A stretch of 64,000 nucleotides of DNA from Flaveria trinervia (lineage: Eukaryota; Streptophyta; Magnoliopsida; Asterales; Asteraceae): the NCBI GenBank assembly GCA_025506515.1, contig CM046444.1, positions 122,475,701-122,539,700 of the forward strand, given 5' to 3'. The position numbers and the translations under genes were made by a program. Of the stretch, positions 12,658 to 24,985 are shown one piece after another. Positions within the stretch are counted from its first letter, which is position 1; the number at the start of each line of letters is the position of its first letter. The notes under the pieces are model-generated. The model was not told where the DNA came from. It saw only the letters and a list, made by a program, of their open reading frames with translations, and made no database searches.

Positions 12658-14283
12658 TAAGTTCAATTAAAGTTTTGTGATCATTAATTGTTCTGCTTTT
12701 GTAGTTAAATTATTAAGTCATCAATGGTGTATTGTTCATGGTAAGAGATAGATATGATAGAACAGTACTTACTCATGTTTAATAGATGTTGCTTTTGTTC
12801 GATTCTCCGAATTAATTATTCATCCTTTTTGGATTTACGATTTTCGATTTCGTTCAATTTGTTTGTGCGTGTGAGATTATTATTGGTTTAGAGCATCTCC
12901 AACGGCTTGATTTTGAAAAATATTATGAACGGGGTGCATATTGAAGTGAGGGGTTATGTTTTCGTGTTAATTATAGCATTTTAAGGGTTATATATGTGAT
13001 TAACAATATAAACACTTTTAAGCGGTTGATGATTAGCGGTTAAAACTGATTTAAGTAGTAACACATGCATAAGCAAAATGTTTTACCTCTAGAAAATGTT
13101 CTGAGTTAGTGCCACTTAAGCGTCTGGTCGGATATGTATGTAAAATATGAAAAAAGTGAAGATCGGATGTGTTATACATCATAATAAAAACAAGCGTCTT
13201 ATGTTATTTACAGTGTTGAATGCTATACACCTTAAAAACAAGTAAAGTAAAAAAAAGTTATTTATGTTATAGTTTGAAAATGATTCAAGCTAAAGAAATT
13301 TATGATTTTATTCAGTTTAGTTTTAAACACTTTAATAATTTATATTCTCCTAAAAACTTTCAAAGTCGTTCACTAGGACACATTGGTTTTGGTTGCCAAA
13401 CTGTCGCATAACCAATTTAATCGATCCGAATCGCTCTTTTTGACTTAAATATTCTTTTAGAGAATATTAATCATGAAAGTGTTTGAAGAAAACCAAACAA
13501 AGTCATGAAGTTTTATATTCAACTTGGTATTTTGTTTAAATCATTTTCAAACAGTAAACATAATTAAAATATTTTGACTTTACATGATTTGAATATAATA
13601 TAATATAATATAATTTAAAAGCTCCTGTATGTTATCATTTGTTATAAAAGAAGACGAGTTGAAAAAAAAAACACTTTAAACCACAGCTTTGGTAATTCTC
13701 ATAAACCAAACGATCGATTATTCGTTTAGTTTGGTTAATCAGAGTCGGTTATTTTAGTTATGTGTCGGTTATTTAGTTTCTCTGCTCACCGCTACTCTGT
13801 CATTTACTCACTGACGAGCCCATGGGGCTTCAGTTTGATCTTCTAAATGGTTAGTTCATGATGCCAATCGCGAACAAAACATATATTTGATCATAAAATA
13901 ATAGCATTTGCATAAAAAAGAACATATAAAAAAGCACCAATTCAAAATCTTAAGCCTACCAATATACACTTTGAGTAACTAAATAATCCCCAAGAAAAAT
14001 AAAGTTAACAACTTTCATAAACTGGTTACATGCTATCAAAGGGAAACAAAGCAAAAAAAGATTATTAACAGAATAATTCAACAATTCATAATAAGGTTAC
14101 ACCCTATTTATTACTAACAAGTAACATCCCCCATAATAAAAAGAACAAAAACAAAGGGGGAACCACATTATACTAAAACCACAGTAACACCCATATATAG
14201 TATAAAGATACAACCACAACATTTTTTATAAAAGTATATGGAAAAAACAATACAACATGAAATACACTTGAATTTCCAAATAC
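12658..14283. other. Intergenic, no gene seen; 3' flank of the SnRK2 gene
   Basis: A/T-rich sequence without a supportable reading frame. The right part, about 13900-14283, is probably the 3' UTR and terminator region of the minus-strand kinase gene. A short ATAAT repeat lies near 13595-13612. Confidence 0.6.
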
Positions 14284-17200
14284 TCACATCGCGTATACTA
14301 TCTCCCCGCTGCTATCAATATCCAGGTCAGCATCACTCTCAAGATCCTCGTCCATGTCATCATCGATGTCCAGGCTACCAGTAAGATACTGGTTCAGATT
14401 ATTGGCCCCAGCGGGTGGGATCGTGGCTTCAGCTATTATCTGCATGATTTCATCAACACTTTGTGTCGGTTGATCGGGCCCGTCAAACTGGTCCATTGCA
14501 TTGTCTTTTGTGAGTTCAGCCGGGAGGTTTTTAACAAACCATTCATGGCTTTTAATCTCATCCATGGTTATCCTCTGTTCAAGTGTATCATCATTATTTT
14601 CAACTTTTTATAATCAGTAAACCAAAGTAATGAAGTTTGACCGGAGCAAAAAAAATTATTTTAAACATGATTACCTTAGCAGGATCAGCAACGAAAATTC
14701 TGGAGATTAAATGGCGACACTCAGGAGATATATGAACATATGGTGGAATTGAGTACTGAACATTGAGGATTCGCTGCAACAAAGTTAAAAAAAGTACCAA
14801 TTTAATCAACTGTTAATAGGGTATTACTCTTATGTTGAATGTGTCGCTTTGGAAGATACATGTTACCTGTATGGTCTTCCGAAAATTCTTAGGCTCTTCA
14901 GGATCCTCAAAAGGGTAAGCTCCCACAAGCATTACATATAATGTTACGCCACAAGACCACACATCTGCAATCTGATTTCAGAAAACAAAGTCACCAACTG
15001 TCTTCTTTCAGCTAAAATGCACAAAAACTAAAAATTAAAATGATAACGTAGAGATCTTAAAGTCTGAATAATATATTTTTGTAAGATTGCGCTTACAAAT
15101 TTGCTCCACACAAGGGCATTAAATTAATTATATTATTGTGTTCTTCACATCAGATAGTAAAAGGTCAAAACAGATAAATTTCTGTTATAAATATAGGTTT
15201 GTTAGTCCTGAAGCAAACAAGACACATAAGCCTGACAAACAGGCGGGTCAGGGCAAGTTGGGTAATGGGTCAAAACAGGCTCGGGTCAGAAAGGTTCGTT
15301 TTAAAAAAATCAATTGGGTTCGGGTCAAAATGGGTTTGGCCAAAATGGTCTCAGATCGAACGAGTCGTTGTAGAAAACAATATCAAAATGGTTCACAGTT
15401 CACACACTATGAATGAATAAGGTATGCAACTACCTTTCCATCATATTCTTTCTTAAGCAAGACTTCAGGAGCAATATATGCAGGCGTTCCAACAGTAGAT
15501 TTTGGTTGTGAATGCAGCACGGACGACTTATCAAAACAACCAAACAAGTTATTAGAACAAACACAACATCTGAATCTTTACACAACAATCAAATGGACAA
15601 TTTAATGTTTTCGAAATAAGATCACAGAAAAACATACCTTGGAATACCCAAAATCACAAATTTTGAGCCGTGGAGCTGGGCTACCGTCTAGAAGTGTGTT
15701 TTCCAGTTTCAAGTCACGGTGACATACTTGCTATGTTGTAAAAAGTATAAACAATAGTTAAAACACTAACAATATCATCAATACATGCAAACACATGAAT
15801 GAAAGATTTTGTCTCGAAACAGAGCTAAAAAAATTTAACTAATACCATATTATGGCAATAGCTGACTCCTGAAATGAGCTGCTGGAAGAAGAAACGAGCC
15901 TACAATGAAAATTATCAATACTTTAGTTAAGAAAACAGGATAATAGTTGAAGTGAATGCAAAAAGAAAAGAAAAAAAAAGACCTCGTCTTCAGGAAACCG
16001 CCCGGCATTACATATCCGCTCAAACAGCTCTCCACCAGATGCATACTCCATTACAATTGCCAGATGTGTGGGTGTCAAGATGACCTGGAAATAAAATCAA
16101 AGTTTATGATTCTAAAAATGATTTATCAATATAACCACTCTAAAAAACAATATCTTTTGAGGATGATCAAACTTCAAAATGACAAACCTCTTTGAACCTG
16201 ACAATATTGGGATGCCTCAGTGATCTGTGGTTGATAATTTCCCTTTGTACATTTTCATCTATCTGTTGGATTCATGGTTATATGGTGAGAAATGGTTAGA
16301 ACAATGAGCTAAGCCGGTGCAAGATAGAACTAAAAGCTTGTATTCAAACTCAAGTGTAAAAAGCAAAACACCAGTATCATATTCATCCGCTATACACCTA
16401 AATACAAACAAGTTAAAAACATGAAGTCCTCAGTTGGATCGTCTTCAGGGTGTTTTTGGGATTGCTTATTTAACCAGCTTATTCACTTATTGTGTTCTAA
16501 AAAGAAAGAATTGAACTTTTGAGTGTTTGGATGTAGAACAAAAGTAATTAGAATGTGTTCACAGAACCTAACTCCAAGAATCTCAATACAAAAAATGGAG
16601 TATTACAAGATTGGAATACTGGATTCTGATTCAGTTTTCAGTCATTATCAGAAAATTGGACTGCTATTACAGTTCATGGAAGCAGTTTGATTGAATTCAA
16701 TTCAAAAACTTCACTTATGATCAAGAATAAACCATATAAACAAACACTTGAAACATGTTTTTAAAAACTGCACTTCAAGAATCTCAAAAGAAATTGGATT
16801 GCTATTACAAGATTAAATCCTTAGATTCAATCCAAAAAAAATCACATACGATCAAGAACAAACCAAAAAACAGACACTTAAAACATGTTTACATAACAGT
16901 ACTTCAAGGATCTCAAAACACAATTGAATTACTATTACAAGACTCTGTTTTCAGCCTCAAATCACAAGACTAGATTGCTATTACACCTCACTGAAGCATT
17001 CGATCAAATCCAACTCAAAAACTTCACTTATGATAAAAAAACAAACCAACAAAACACACACTTGAAACATGTATACACAACTGAACTCCAAGAATCCCAA
17101 AACAAAACAAGCAAAAACATAAGAAAATGCATCAAATCAAACACACTAACCTTCTCACCTCTCTCGATGTACTTAACAGCAACAAGCTCATTCGTCTGTT

Positions 17201-17326
17201 TATCCCTCATCAATCTCGCAATCCCAAAATTACCCGACCCATGTCCTTCACAAGCTCATACCGATCACTATCGTGCATAATAGGCATATCCATACCCGGA
17301 CCCACCGTAAGCGCCGATCGATCCAT
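14284..17326 (-). CDS. SnRK2.6: Subclass III SnRK2 protein kinase (OST1/SnRK2.6-like) with a 1-bp deletion in exon 1
   Basis: Nine exons on the minus strand: 17326-17151, 16262-16188, 16084-15983, 15899-15846, 15730-15638, 15526-15434, 14971-14867, 14773-14675, 14574-14284. Apart from one lost base at 17240/17241 they give 362 residues, the length of Arabidopsis OST1. Visible motifs: N-terminus [20 protein letters not shown], glycine loop GSGNFG, ATP lysine in VAVKYIERG, catalytic HRDLKLEN, metal-binding DFGYSK, activation loop [21 protein letters not shown], then the SnRK2 box ([15 protein letters not shown]) and the acidic domain II ([20 protein letters not shown]) that binds PP2C phosphatases. 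Known role: abscisic-acid-activated Ser/Thr kinase controlling guard cells and ABF factors. As sequenced, exon 1 shifts frame right before the glycine loop and stops soon after. All other exons and splice sites are intact, so this is either a sequencing error or a very recent null allele. Confidence 0.93.
15100..15433. repeat. GGGTC/CGGGTCA-rich low-complexity sequence in a SnRK2 intron
   Basis: The intron between exons 6 and 7 contains repeated GGGTCAAAA and TCGGGTCAG words (about 15240-15370). Similar words in reverse orientation occur near 18850-19010. These look like degenerate dispersed repeats, not coding sequence. Confidence 0.5.
16560..17110. repeat. Degenerate tandem repeats in intron 1 of the SnRK2 gene
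   Basis: Three to four imperfect copies of a 110-190-bp unit carrying the words ACTCCAAGAATCTCAAAA, TTGCTATTACA, AACTTCACTTATGATCAAGA and CACTTGAAACATGT. The last word occurs near 16745, 16875 and 17058. ORFs through here are repeat artefacts. Confidence 0.65.
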
Positions 17327-20300
17327 CCGAATTCAACCCACTACACAATATCCTAAAATAGCAAATCTCACGACACTTGAAATCCCCAAATCGTATCACA
17401 ATCATCCACGTAACCCACAAAGAAAAACCCTAATTGATCTCCATCTTTCCCTCTGATTTCATCAAAATCAAACGGTTGAACAACGTGGCGACACACCGAT
17501 CACACGGATTGGGGGAAAAGTTGTATGAATCTTGTTGGGTAATAGAGATAGAGCACAGAAAGTGAGCTCACAAACCCCGTGAAGCTTTAACCACAAACAC
17601 CCACCAAAAATTAGGGTTTTTTTCCAAATAAAATATTGGGATTGCTGAAATCTAGGTGGTGATGACGATGATTGACGATAATAATAATAACAGCAAGCAA
17701 TAATAGTAGTGACAGGTGCTGCAACCTTGTGAATAAATTAGTTGAGAGATATATACATATACATACATACATACATACATGTATAGATAATAGATAGATA
17801 TATGAAGGAGCTCGTGAAGATGACTGCTTTATTGCTTCTCTTTCTTCTTTCTCTTTGTAAAATAGCTATTATATACTTCCATGAGTGAATGAGTGAATAC
17901 TGTGTGTTTGAAGGAGACATAATGGATATTTTAGTAGTGTGTAAAGTATGTTTAGTGGGGTTAGAAGCCACCAGAAACTGATTATTAATTTATTAGACTA
18001 TATGTACAATAATACATCAATGCATGTTTGATGGTGCGTTCTTTATTGTTTTTAGGTGTTTTTATAGTGTTTTGGGTGTTTTATCTGTGTATAAAGATGA
18101 GCTGTGACAAGTTATGCGAGAAGAAAAAAGAAAGAACGTATTAGCTATGAGAGGGGAAATTTGAACAGATGGTGTCTAATGTCTTTAAATTCTGTATCAA
18201 ATGTGTTTTTTCGATCGAAAGTCATGTAGTTAGTAATTATAGGATTATAAAAAAGTCAACAACAAGTTTTGTATGTTTATGTGGTTTCAATTTTTAAAAA
18301 GTAAAATTCTTTCATGTGTTTATATATGCTTATGTGTAAAATTCTTTCATGTGTTTGTATATGTTTATGTGTCCGAATACGTGAAGCTTGACTCACATTC
18401 ATAAAATACATGAAATTGTTTACAGGTGTGTTTTATATATAAGTATCAAAACTTTTATTTGATGTGTGTTAGTCTTGCCATATCCAAACAAATTTATATA
18501 AAAAACGGCCGTAAAATAGAAAAGACATAGAGAAGAAGTAATGTACCAAAAAAGATGCACATACTAGAACAATTGGAGAAGACAGTAGCATTGTTTTATG
18601 ATAAGAGGGTAATTTACGATTAAATAGCTAGTAATTCATTAATTCTTTTTCTATTCAGATCTCTCCAATTTAAAAAAAAATAACAATAATCAATCTTCCT
18701 TCATTTTCTATTTTTTTCTCCCCACTTCTTAAAAAAAATTCCCTCAAACACTTTCTCCTTTTCATTACACCTCTTTTGTTGAATTAAACAAAGCATTGAA
18801 GAAATGTATTTGATCACATGCATGTTGGAAAATCTACATACATATCTTGACCCGGTATAACCCGGCGGTTCCAAACCGTTTTCCCTTATTCATTGACCAA
18901 CCCGTTTTCAACTCGGTTTTTTCACGACCTGACAACCCAAACCAGTTCAACCCGCTACGAGTCCATCAATATTATTTATAAATTACATAATACGAACCCG
19001 GGTTGTACCCGAACCCCGATCTGTGCACCGCTGGTTAGTGGAGCAGTGGCCAGCTAGACTTGTAGTGTTAGTCCCAAAAGATATAAAGAAGTGTGGGCCT
19101 TCCTTTTTATGGGTCACTTTAAATTTAAGCTTTTTCATTGCGTTGTGTTCAGGATGTGAATTTGTTGTAATTGATGAATTGGGCCCAGTTATGTGACATA
19201 AATTTCATTACTTTTACACATCCTACCATTTAAGAGAACGGTGTCACGATATCTACTTTTCATCTATTTGTTATAAACTTTTTCTTTTGGATATTTAAAG
19301 AGCTTGTTTTATTAAAATTTTTTTTTAGATATCATGTTACTTATATTTTATTTATGTACATTGTTTAGAGATTTATAACCAATTGTTTTTTACATAAGTG
19401 CTATTGGGTTCGTTATAATAACATTTGTCTCTTTGATATGATATGAAACTGAGTCATATTTCATTATGAATAAGTTTGTGGAAAAAGGATTTTTTTACAT
19501 TACACACAATGTAATATTGCTTTTAAATCCTTATATTTGAAAAAAATACAAATAACTTTTTAACTAAAGTTACTAAGGAATCCCCGGCAATAATCTACTT
19601 CCATATTTAACATCAAACTTTTATTTAATTTACTCCTTTAATTTTACACAATACTTATTTTACAATAGAAGAAATCTTTAACGTCGACATATAAACGTCA
19701 CTAAACTTTTTAATCTTATAATAATTTTTAGAACTTAAGTGGGTCAAATTTAATTAGGAAAAGTTTCAGGTGCTAATAAATGTTGCTGTGAATAAATAGA
19801 ATGAATTCAAACTTTTCTTCTTATCGATAATACTTGATGCAAGCGGTAGAGATGAGCTACTAAAAGAGAGACTTAAAACAAGAGGAGAAATTAGGTTCAA
19901 TTCTCACGTTTAGAATTGATAGAGACAAACTGATATATAAGCTTCTTTTTAAAGATGTGTCAGTTTAGTGTCATAAGATTTCGTACTCGAGTAATAAAAA
20001 TGATCCAATTAGTATTTCAGAAATAGAGAAAAAATAAAACCAAACTCTCATCCTATCGATAAAGATAAGGACTCCGCTCCACAACCCCAAGAAAAACTAA
20101 TTGTAGAATTCCTATGTTTTTAACTAAGATAAAGTAACGTTAATGTAAGGCTACCTACTTAATAGATGCTTTTAAAAAAAGTTTTAAATTTAAGCTCAAA
20201 CATAATATAAATTACTTTGATGTAATTTAAAAGCATGTAAAAAAATAGTAATAATGATAATAAAAAAGTGACTTTAGAGTGAAAGTTTATTAATTAATTT

Positions 20301-20531
20301 TCAATTAAATTAACATAAGAGTCGGTGTCTGAAGATAACATACGTGACGAACCGATACATGAGAAAAGAATCTTAACCGATTCTCTCTATCCCCTCACAT
20401 TCTTTATATTCTTTCACTATTTTCTTACATTTTTCTCCCAACATCAATCGATCATCACTGCAGTCTGTTTTCTTTACATCCTACTTTTGATCAACAACAC
20501 AAAAAATCGACTCAAATTTTGTGGGATTTTC
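17327..20531. other. 5' flank of the SnRK2 gene and intergenic DNA up to the HHO gene
   Basis: 17327-17600 should be the SnRK2 5' UTR; a TTAGGGTTTTTT telo-box-like string is at about 17611-17622. An ATAC/TACA and GATA microsatellite occupies about 17745-17800. The rest is A/T-rich with a CGGGTT/AACCCG-type dispersed repeat near 18850-19010. No gene is supported. The last 200 bp should be the HHO 5' UTR. Confidence 0.6.
19835..20020 (+). mobile_element. Possible tRNA-derived SINE relic
   Basis: GATGCAAGCGGTAGAGATGA is followed about 60 bp later by AGGTTCAATTCTCAC, a spacing and sequence reminiscent of polymerase III A and B boxes, with an A-rich region downstream. No target duplication was found. 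Low confidence. Confidence 0.3.
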
Positions 20532-22069
20532 ATGGGGAGCTTCAATCCATCTCCTGAATTAAGCTTCAATTTCAATCCAACTTTTTTCCCCAAATCAATC
20601 GCTCAATTTCTTGAAGAAATATCGAGAATCGGTAGCGTGACAGAGAAGGTGTTGCGAGTTGATGATTTTGTTAACAGATTGGAGTCAGAAACGCGTAAAA
20701 TCGAAGCTTTTAAACGAGAAATTCCATTATGCATGCTCATCGTCAACGATGGTTCGTTTCATGCTATCAGTTTTTTATTTTTTCTTTGTTAATGATGATC
20801 TTTGTTTGAATTTAGATATGGGTGTTTGAGTTTTGTTTAAAATTTGAGATGGATATTTGGTGTGTGATGATCTTGAATCTTGATCAATCAGTGTTGTTCT
20901 TTTGATTTTAGTTTATGTTTTGATGAATTGGAAATATTGTGGTTATGAAATGGGCTCCAACTGTTGTTTGATGATTTGTTTGTGAGAGCAGTTTGATGAT
21001 ATTTGGTGTGAAATTTTTTGCAGCGATTGTTGCTTTAAAAGAGGAATTAATGGTTTTAAAGAAATCATCAAATGCACAACCGGTTCTTGAAGAATTCATA
21101 CCAATCAAGAACAGCTTTGATAGTGATGATGTTGATGATGATGATGTTGTTGATGATGATGTTGTTGTTGATGATGATAAGAAGAATTGGTTGAGCTCTA
21201 CACACCTATGGAACACTAATGAAAACCATAATCAGAAAGCAAATACAGAAGCACACAAGCTTAAAAAGGTAAAACAAGAAGAAAAAACAGTGGTGTGTTT
21301 AGAATTAGTTGAAGTTATAAAACATATGAATTTATAAGTTGGATTTGGTTGCAGAATATTGAGGAAGAATATGCAAAAAGAACAGTTGTAAACGAAAACA
21401 ATAGATTGATTTCATGTTTTGTACCAAATGTTCAATCAAGCATCCAAATTGAGAGCACTGTGGTTGCACCACCTCAGCAGCATACATATAGGAAACAAAG
21501 GAGATGTTGGTCCACTGAGTTGCATAGGTTATTTGTCGATGCCCTGCAGCGACTTGGTGGTTCACAAGGTTAGACCTTGATGCCTATGTTCTTGAGGTGT
21601 TCAAGTTGTTTTATCTGAACTAGTTTTATTTGATCATCTGTTGGTAATATAAGTTGTGTTGAATAAGCGGTTTTTAACTCAAGATTCTTACAAAATCTTT
21701 TGCAGTAGCCACACCTAAACAGATACGAGAGCTTATGAAAGTAGACGGTCTCACCAATGATGAAGTGAAGAGCCATTTGCAAGTTAGTAGATTTTCATAA
21801 CTTGTTCACCATATGATCATTTTCCATAACTACTAAATATGTTAGTTTTAACTGTTTTACTATCATAGAAATACAGACTTCATACACGAAGAAATCCATC
21901 TTCAAAACCAAATCAATCTTGTGTTGGCGTTAGACGAGGATCATGGATGTCTAAATGTAGCAGTTCTAAATCAGGTTCTCCAGACGGGCCCCTTCTAAAT
22001 GGCGCGATCAACCTTGATGATGATGAAGATGAGAAATCAGAAAATTATTGTTGGAGTGGTAATCTTTAA
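20532..22069 (+). CDS. HHO/NIGT1-type GARP (G2-like) transcription repressor
   Basis: Five exons: 20532-20751, 21024-21268, 21355-21568, 21706-21782, 21869-22069; 318 residues. The N-terminal HHO domain reads DFVNRLESETRKIEAFKREI then PLCMLIVND, continuing over the splice into AIVALKEELMVLKK, a predicted coiled coil for dimerisation. An acidic run (DSDDVDDDDVVDDD) follows. The GARP MYB-like DNA-binding domain is RKQRRCWSTELHRLFVDALQ, QLGG-type loop, TPKQIRELMKVDGLTNDEVK and SHLQKYRLHTRR, which matches HRS1/HHO proteins. In the family these act in nitrate and phosphate starvation signalling in the nucleus. The start at 20532 (MGSFNPSPELSFNFNP) matches the family N-terminus. The frame is open upstream to 20325, but that extension is hydrophobic and unlike the family, so it is most likely 5' UTR. 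It is closer to HHO5/HHO6 than to HRS1 on the N-terminal pattern, which I judge from memory. Confidence 0.92.
21122..21180 (+). repeat. Coding GAT/GTT trinucleotide repeat in the HHO gene
   Basis: Mostly GATGATG and GTTGTTG trinucleotides in frame, encoding an Asp/Val run between the coiled coil and the DNA-binding domain. Such repeats slip easily, so length variation between alleles is expected. Confidence 0.85.
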
Positions 22070-24474
22070 CCAGTTTCTAGTAAAATTTTGTAGTATTAGT
22101 TTGTTTTTAACTTTCACTGTACTTATGATGCTTTGAGCTATTATTGTCATATTTTTGGAAATTGGTCCAAGATGTGAAGCATATATGTATGAGATAAGAG
22201 AACATCATCATTCAACAATGGTCCATTTGTTTATTTATTTATATTTATTTAATGCATACTATAGCTTGGGAAATCTTGAATCATTCTTTGTTTGAATGGA
22301 CTTGGCTCTATTCATTTGTTAAAGGGGAAATTAGATTCTTTTTTGTAGGTAGTAGGTGTGGATACTTTGACAAGTCAAACATGTGATTATTATTAAACTC
22401 AAGGGGGTATTTTTGTATTATGTATTTTATTGTGGTTAGGTGTAGAAAGTTGACTAGTGATTCTGTTTACATTTTAACCAGAAATTCTTTTTGGATAAGA
22501 GTATGTGAAGTCACCTCTTTTAACATTACCAAATGTTGATGAAATCCTTTTCCCTTAATAAGTCTTGATTTTGATATTTTTTTTTCACGAAGCATCACCT
22601 TTTTCGTGGGGACGAGGGTTTAAAAAACAAGCATCGAAATTATACGTTGTGATTAAAAGGTGTCGGTGTAAGGATCCAAACAATTTGGATAGGGATTGGT
22701 AGTAGCGTATAAGTTGTTGGTCCTCAGGTGTGATGTCTTTCGTATATAGTTTTACACATGCAAATATCATTAAAGAGAAGAGTAAATGCAAGATATTTTT
22801 TATAGAAAATTAGATGTATTCTTTGTATAAAATTTTTTTTTAGGGTAATACTTCTTCATGACCCTAATGTCATTGATGTGGTATACAATTCATGAGGTGG
22901 AGCGATGTTGAACATGACATTGACCGAGATCTAACATTTGGAGCGATGTTGAACATGACATTGTCCAACATGACGGGGTATGGACCGCATGTTCATATGT
23001 GATACTTTCATTAACATGTTTGGTTAGAATAACGATGTATTTAGAGAGATTGTTGACCAAAATTTATAATTCAAATTTACATCTAAAAGTTGTTTTGAAA
23101 TTTAAGAAACTTGGGGCAAAAGCAAGTCTAAAAGCAAGTCACAAGAAGGTTCATGGATATGGGAACAAGATGATGATGAAAGGTGGAATACAAAAAGAAA
23201 AGAAGACAATGACATATATGTCAACTTATGCATTTATGATTAGACATCACATTTTACAAACCATCCAATTTGTTGTAATTCATGATAAGGGTACCTTTAT
23301 GTACCCATATAGAATAACATCTGAGTTTGTCCTTAAATTAGAATATGATGATTAAAACTAATATATACAATTTTAAGAAACTTATATGTTCCAAAAGGCA
23401 AAAGGGATAAATTTACTAGCAATGTGCAAAAAAAGGTAGGCAAATTCTGGAGTGACTTTCAGGCTGCTTTATTTAGTTTTCAATATGTCATATCACCGTA
23501 TTATAAAAATATTTAATATTTGAAACATTTAATAATTATAAAATTGTCATTACACTGAATAAAAAGCCGAGCCCCTGAATTCAAAGAATACACAAACAAA
23601 GGTCCAAATAAGATGTTAAAATTGAATAGTCAAGATACTATTTAAAATTGATTTTGTGTTGGTTTCTTAGAATAACCACTCATATCAAATCCCACTTAAG
23701 ACTCAATATTCTAGGTGTGTTTGTATGACAAAATGGTTCCTTTCCCAAACAAAATAAGTGGGAGAAGAATCTTTTAGAATAAAGATCATATGAAATCAGG
23801 CCAATCTCATTGTTTTTTTCTTAGTTGGGTCTCTCTATATAGACACACACCTATAAAATACTTCTATATAAAATATCAGTGTCCATTAATACAAATAAGA
23901 TATTTTTATGTGAAACATAAACTTTTTAGGGTGATTGAATCGATTTAACTGTGTTTATTTTTTCCAAAGTATCATTTTGATGTGTTTTTATATGTATCAT
24001 GAATCTTTAGTTACTTCGATCAGTTTAACTAATTTTATTTTTCGAACAACAATTTATGCAAAGTAAAACATGTTATTTTAATATTTTAAGTTCATCCTCC
24101 CTTCTAGAAAACAACACGTGAGACCTCCACATCAGTCCTGCACTTTCTTCGTTGTAAGGGAGGAGACATACTTATGTAATCAAAGCTCATTACAACAACA
24201 TATTCAATCTTAGATGTTAGACACATAGTGTAATCAGTAGTGATCAAAACTCATAATAGAAAGAATCAAAATCCAAAAGTTTGACGCGCCAAGAGGGTTT
24301 AGATGCACCGATTGTAATCCACAATGCATCATGCTCTTTCAAATAAACGTTTGTAAATGCATCAATACTCATATTAAATTAAAGAAAATAAAATATGGCA
24401 TATATTCTTTTTAAATATACATATTAAATATATTTGAGATTAAAAACTTTTTGGTAACTATTTTTGTTTCGGAG

Positions 24475-24620
24475 CCATTGTGGGGTTAATTGACATGTTG
24501 TAACACATGTGTCTTAGCGTGAACGTCCCGGGTTCAAATCCAAGCAAATATGTAACTATAATGTTTAACTAAGAGGCGTAGATTGTAGTTAGGACTGTTA
24601 AAGGAAAACTATCTTTGTTC
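24475..24620 (+). mobile_element. Possible tRNA-derived SINE relic
   Basis: CCATTGTGGGGTTAATTGAC is followed about 60 bp later by CGGGTTCAAATCCAAG, a very good polymerase III B box (GGTTCAAATCC). The A box is weak. No cloverleaf tRNA can be folded by eye, so I call it SINE-like, not a tRNA gene. Confidence 0.4.
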
Positions 24621-24864
24621 GGATTTAAATAGAAAATTAAACAGGTAAATATTCTTCCTCTTCTGCTTTTTAAGTCATATTTAACTTCTTATTTATAATT
24701 TTTATCATTTAGTCAATCTTACCTGTTAAATATGATCTTATATTTGATCTGTATTACTGTTATTATATGTACTATATTTGCTTGCACTCAACCTTAACAT
24801 TTGCCTTCTACTCTTCTAGAGTTCTAGGTTCATTGAATGAGTTTTGCACAAGCTTCAAACTCTC

Positions 24865-24985
24865 AATTGAACTTCGGGCCCAATAGCCCACCAGCCCATC
24901 ATGAACTAACAATTGAACTTATGGCCCAATATCCCATAGTTTTATAAGCCCAAAAACTCTACTGGGCCCGGCAGGCCTATCCGTG
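24865..24985. promoter_or_regulatory. Cluster of GGCCCA/AGCCCA motifs
   Basis: In about 120 bp there are GGGCCCAAT, AGCCCACC, AGCCCATC, GGCCCAAT, AAGCCCA and TGGGCCCGG. Site II-type elements (TGGGCY) bind TCP factors in promoters of growth genes. No gene starts nearby, so this may be a promoter fragment carried in a dead repeat. The words CAATTGAACTT and GGCCCAATA occur twice in the same order, so part of it is a tandem duplication. Confidence 0.35.

Noticed and set aside
20325..20531. In-frame N-terminal extension of the HHO protein
   Set aside because: The extra 69 residues are hydrophobic and unlike the family, and MGSFNPSPEL at 20532 matches known starts; the upstream part is most likely 5' UTR that happens to be open.
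20908..21216. Minus-strand ORF with Ser/Thr runs
   Set aside because: It is the complement of the GAT/GTT coding repeat in HHO exon 2.
22999..23355. 118-codon plus-strand ORF
   Set aside because: Lys/Met-rich composition typical for A/T-rich DNA, no domain, promoter or splice support.
24525..24545. tRNA gene
   Set aside because: A good B box is present, but no acceptor stem or anticodon arm can be paired; SINE relic preferred.
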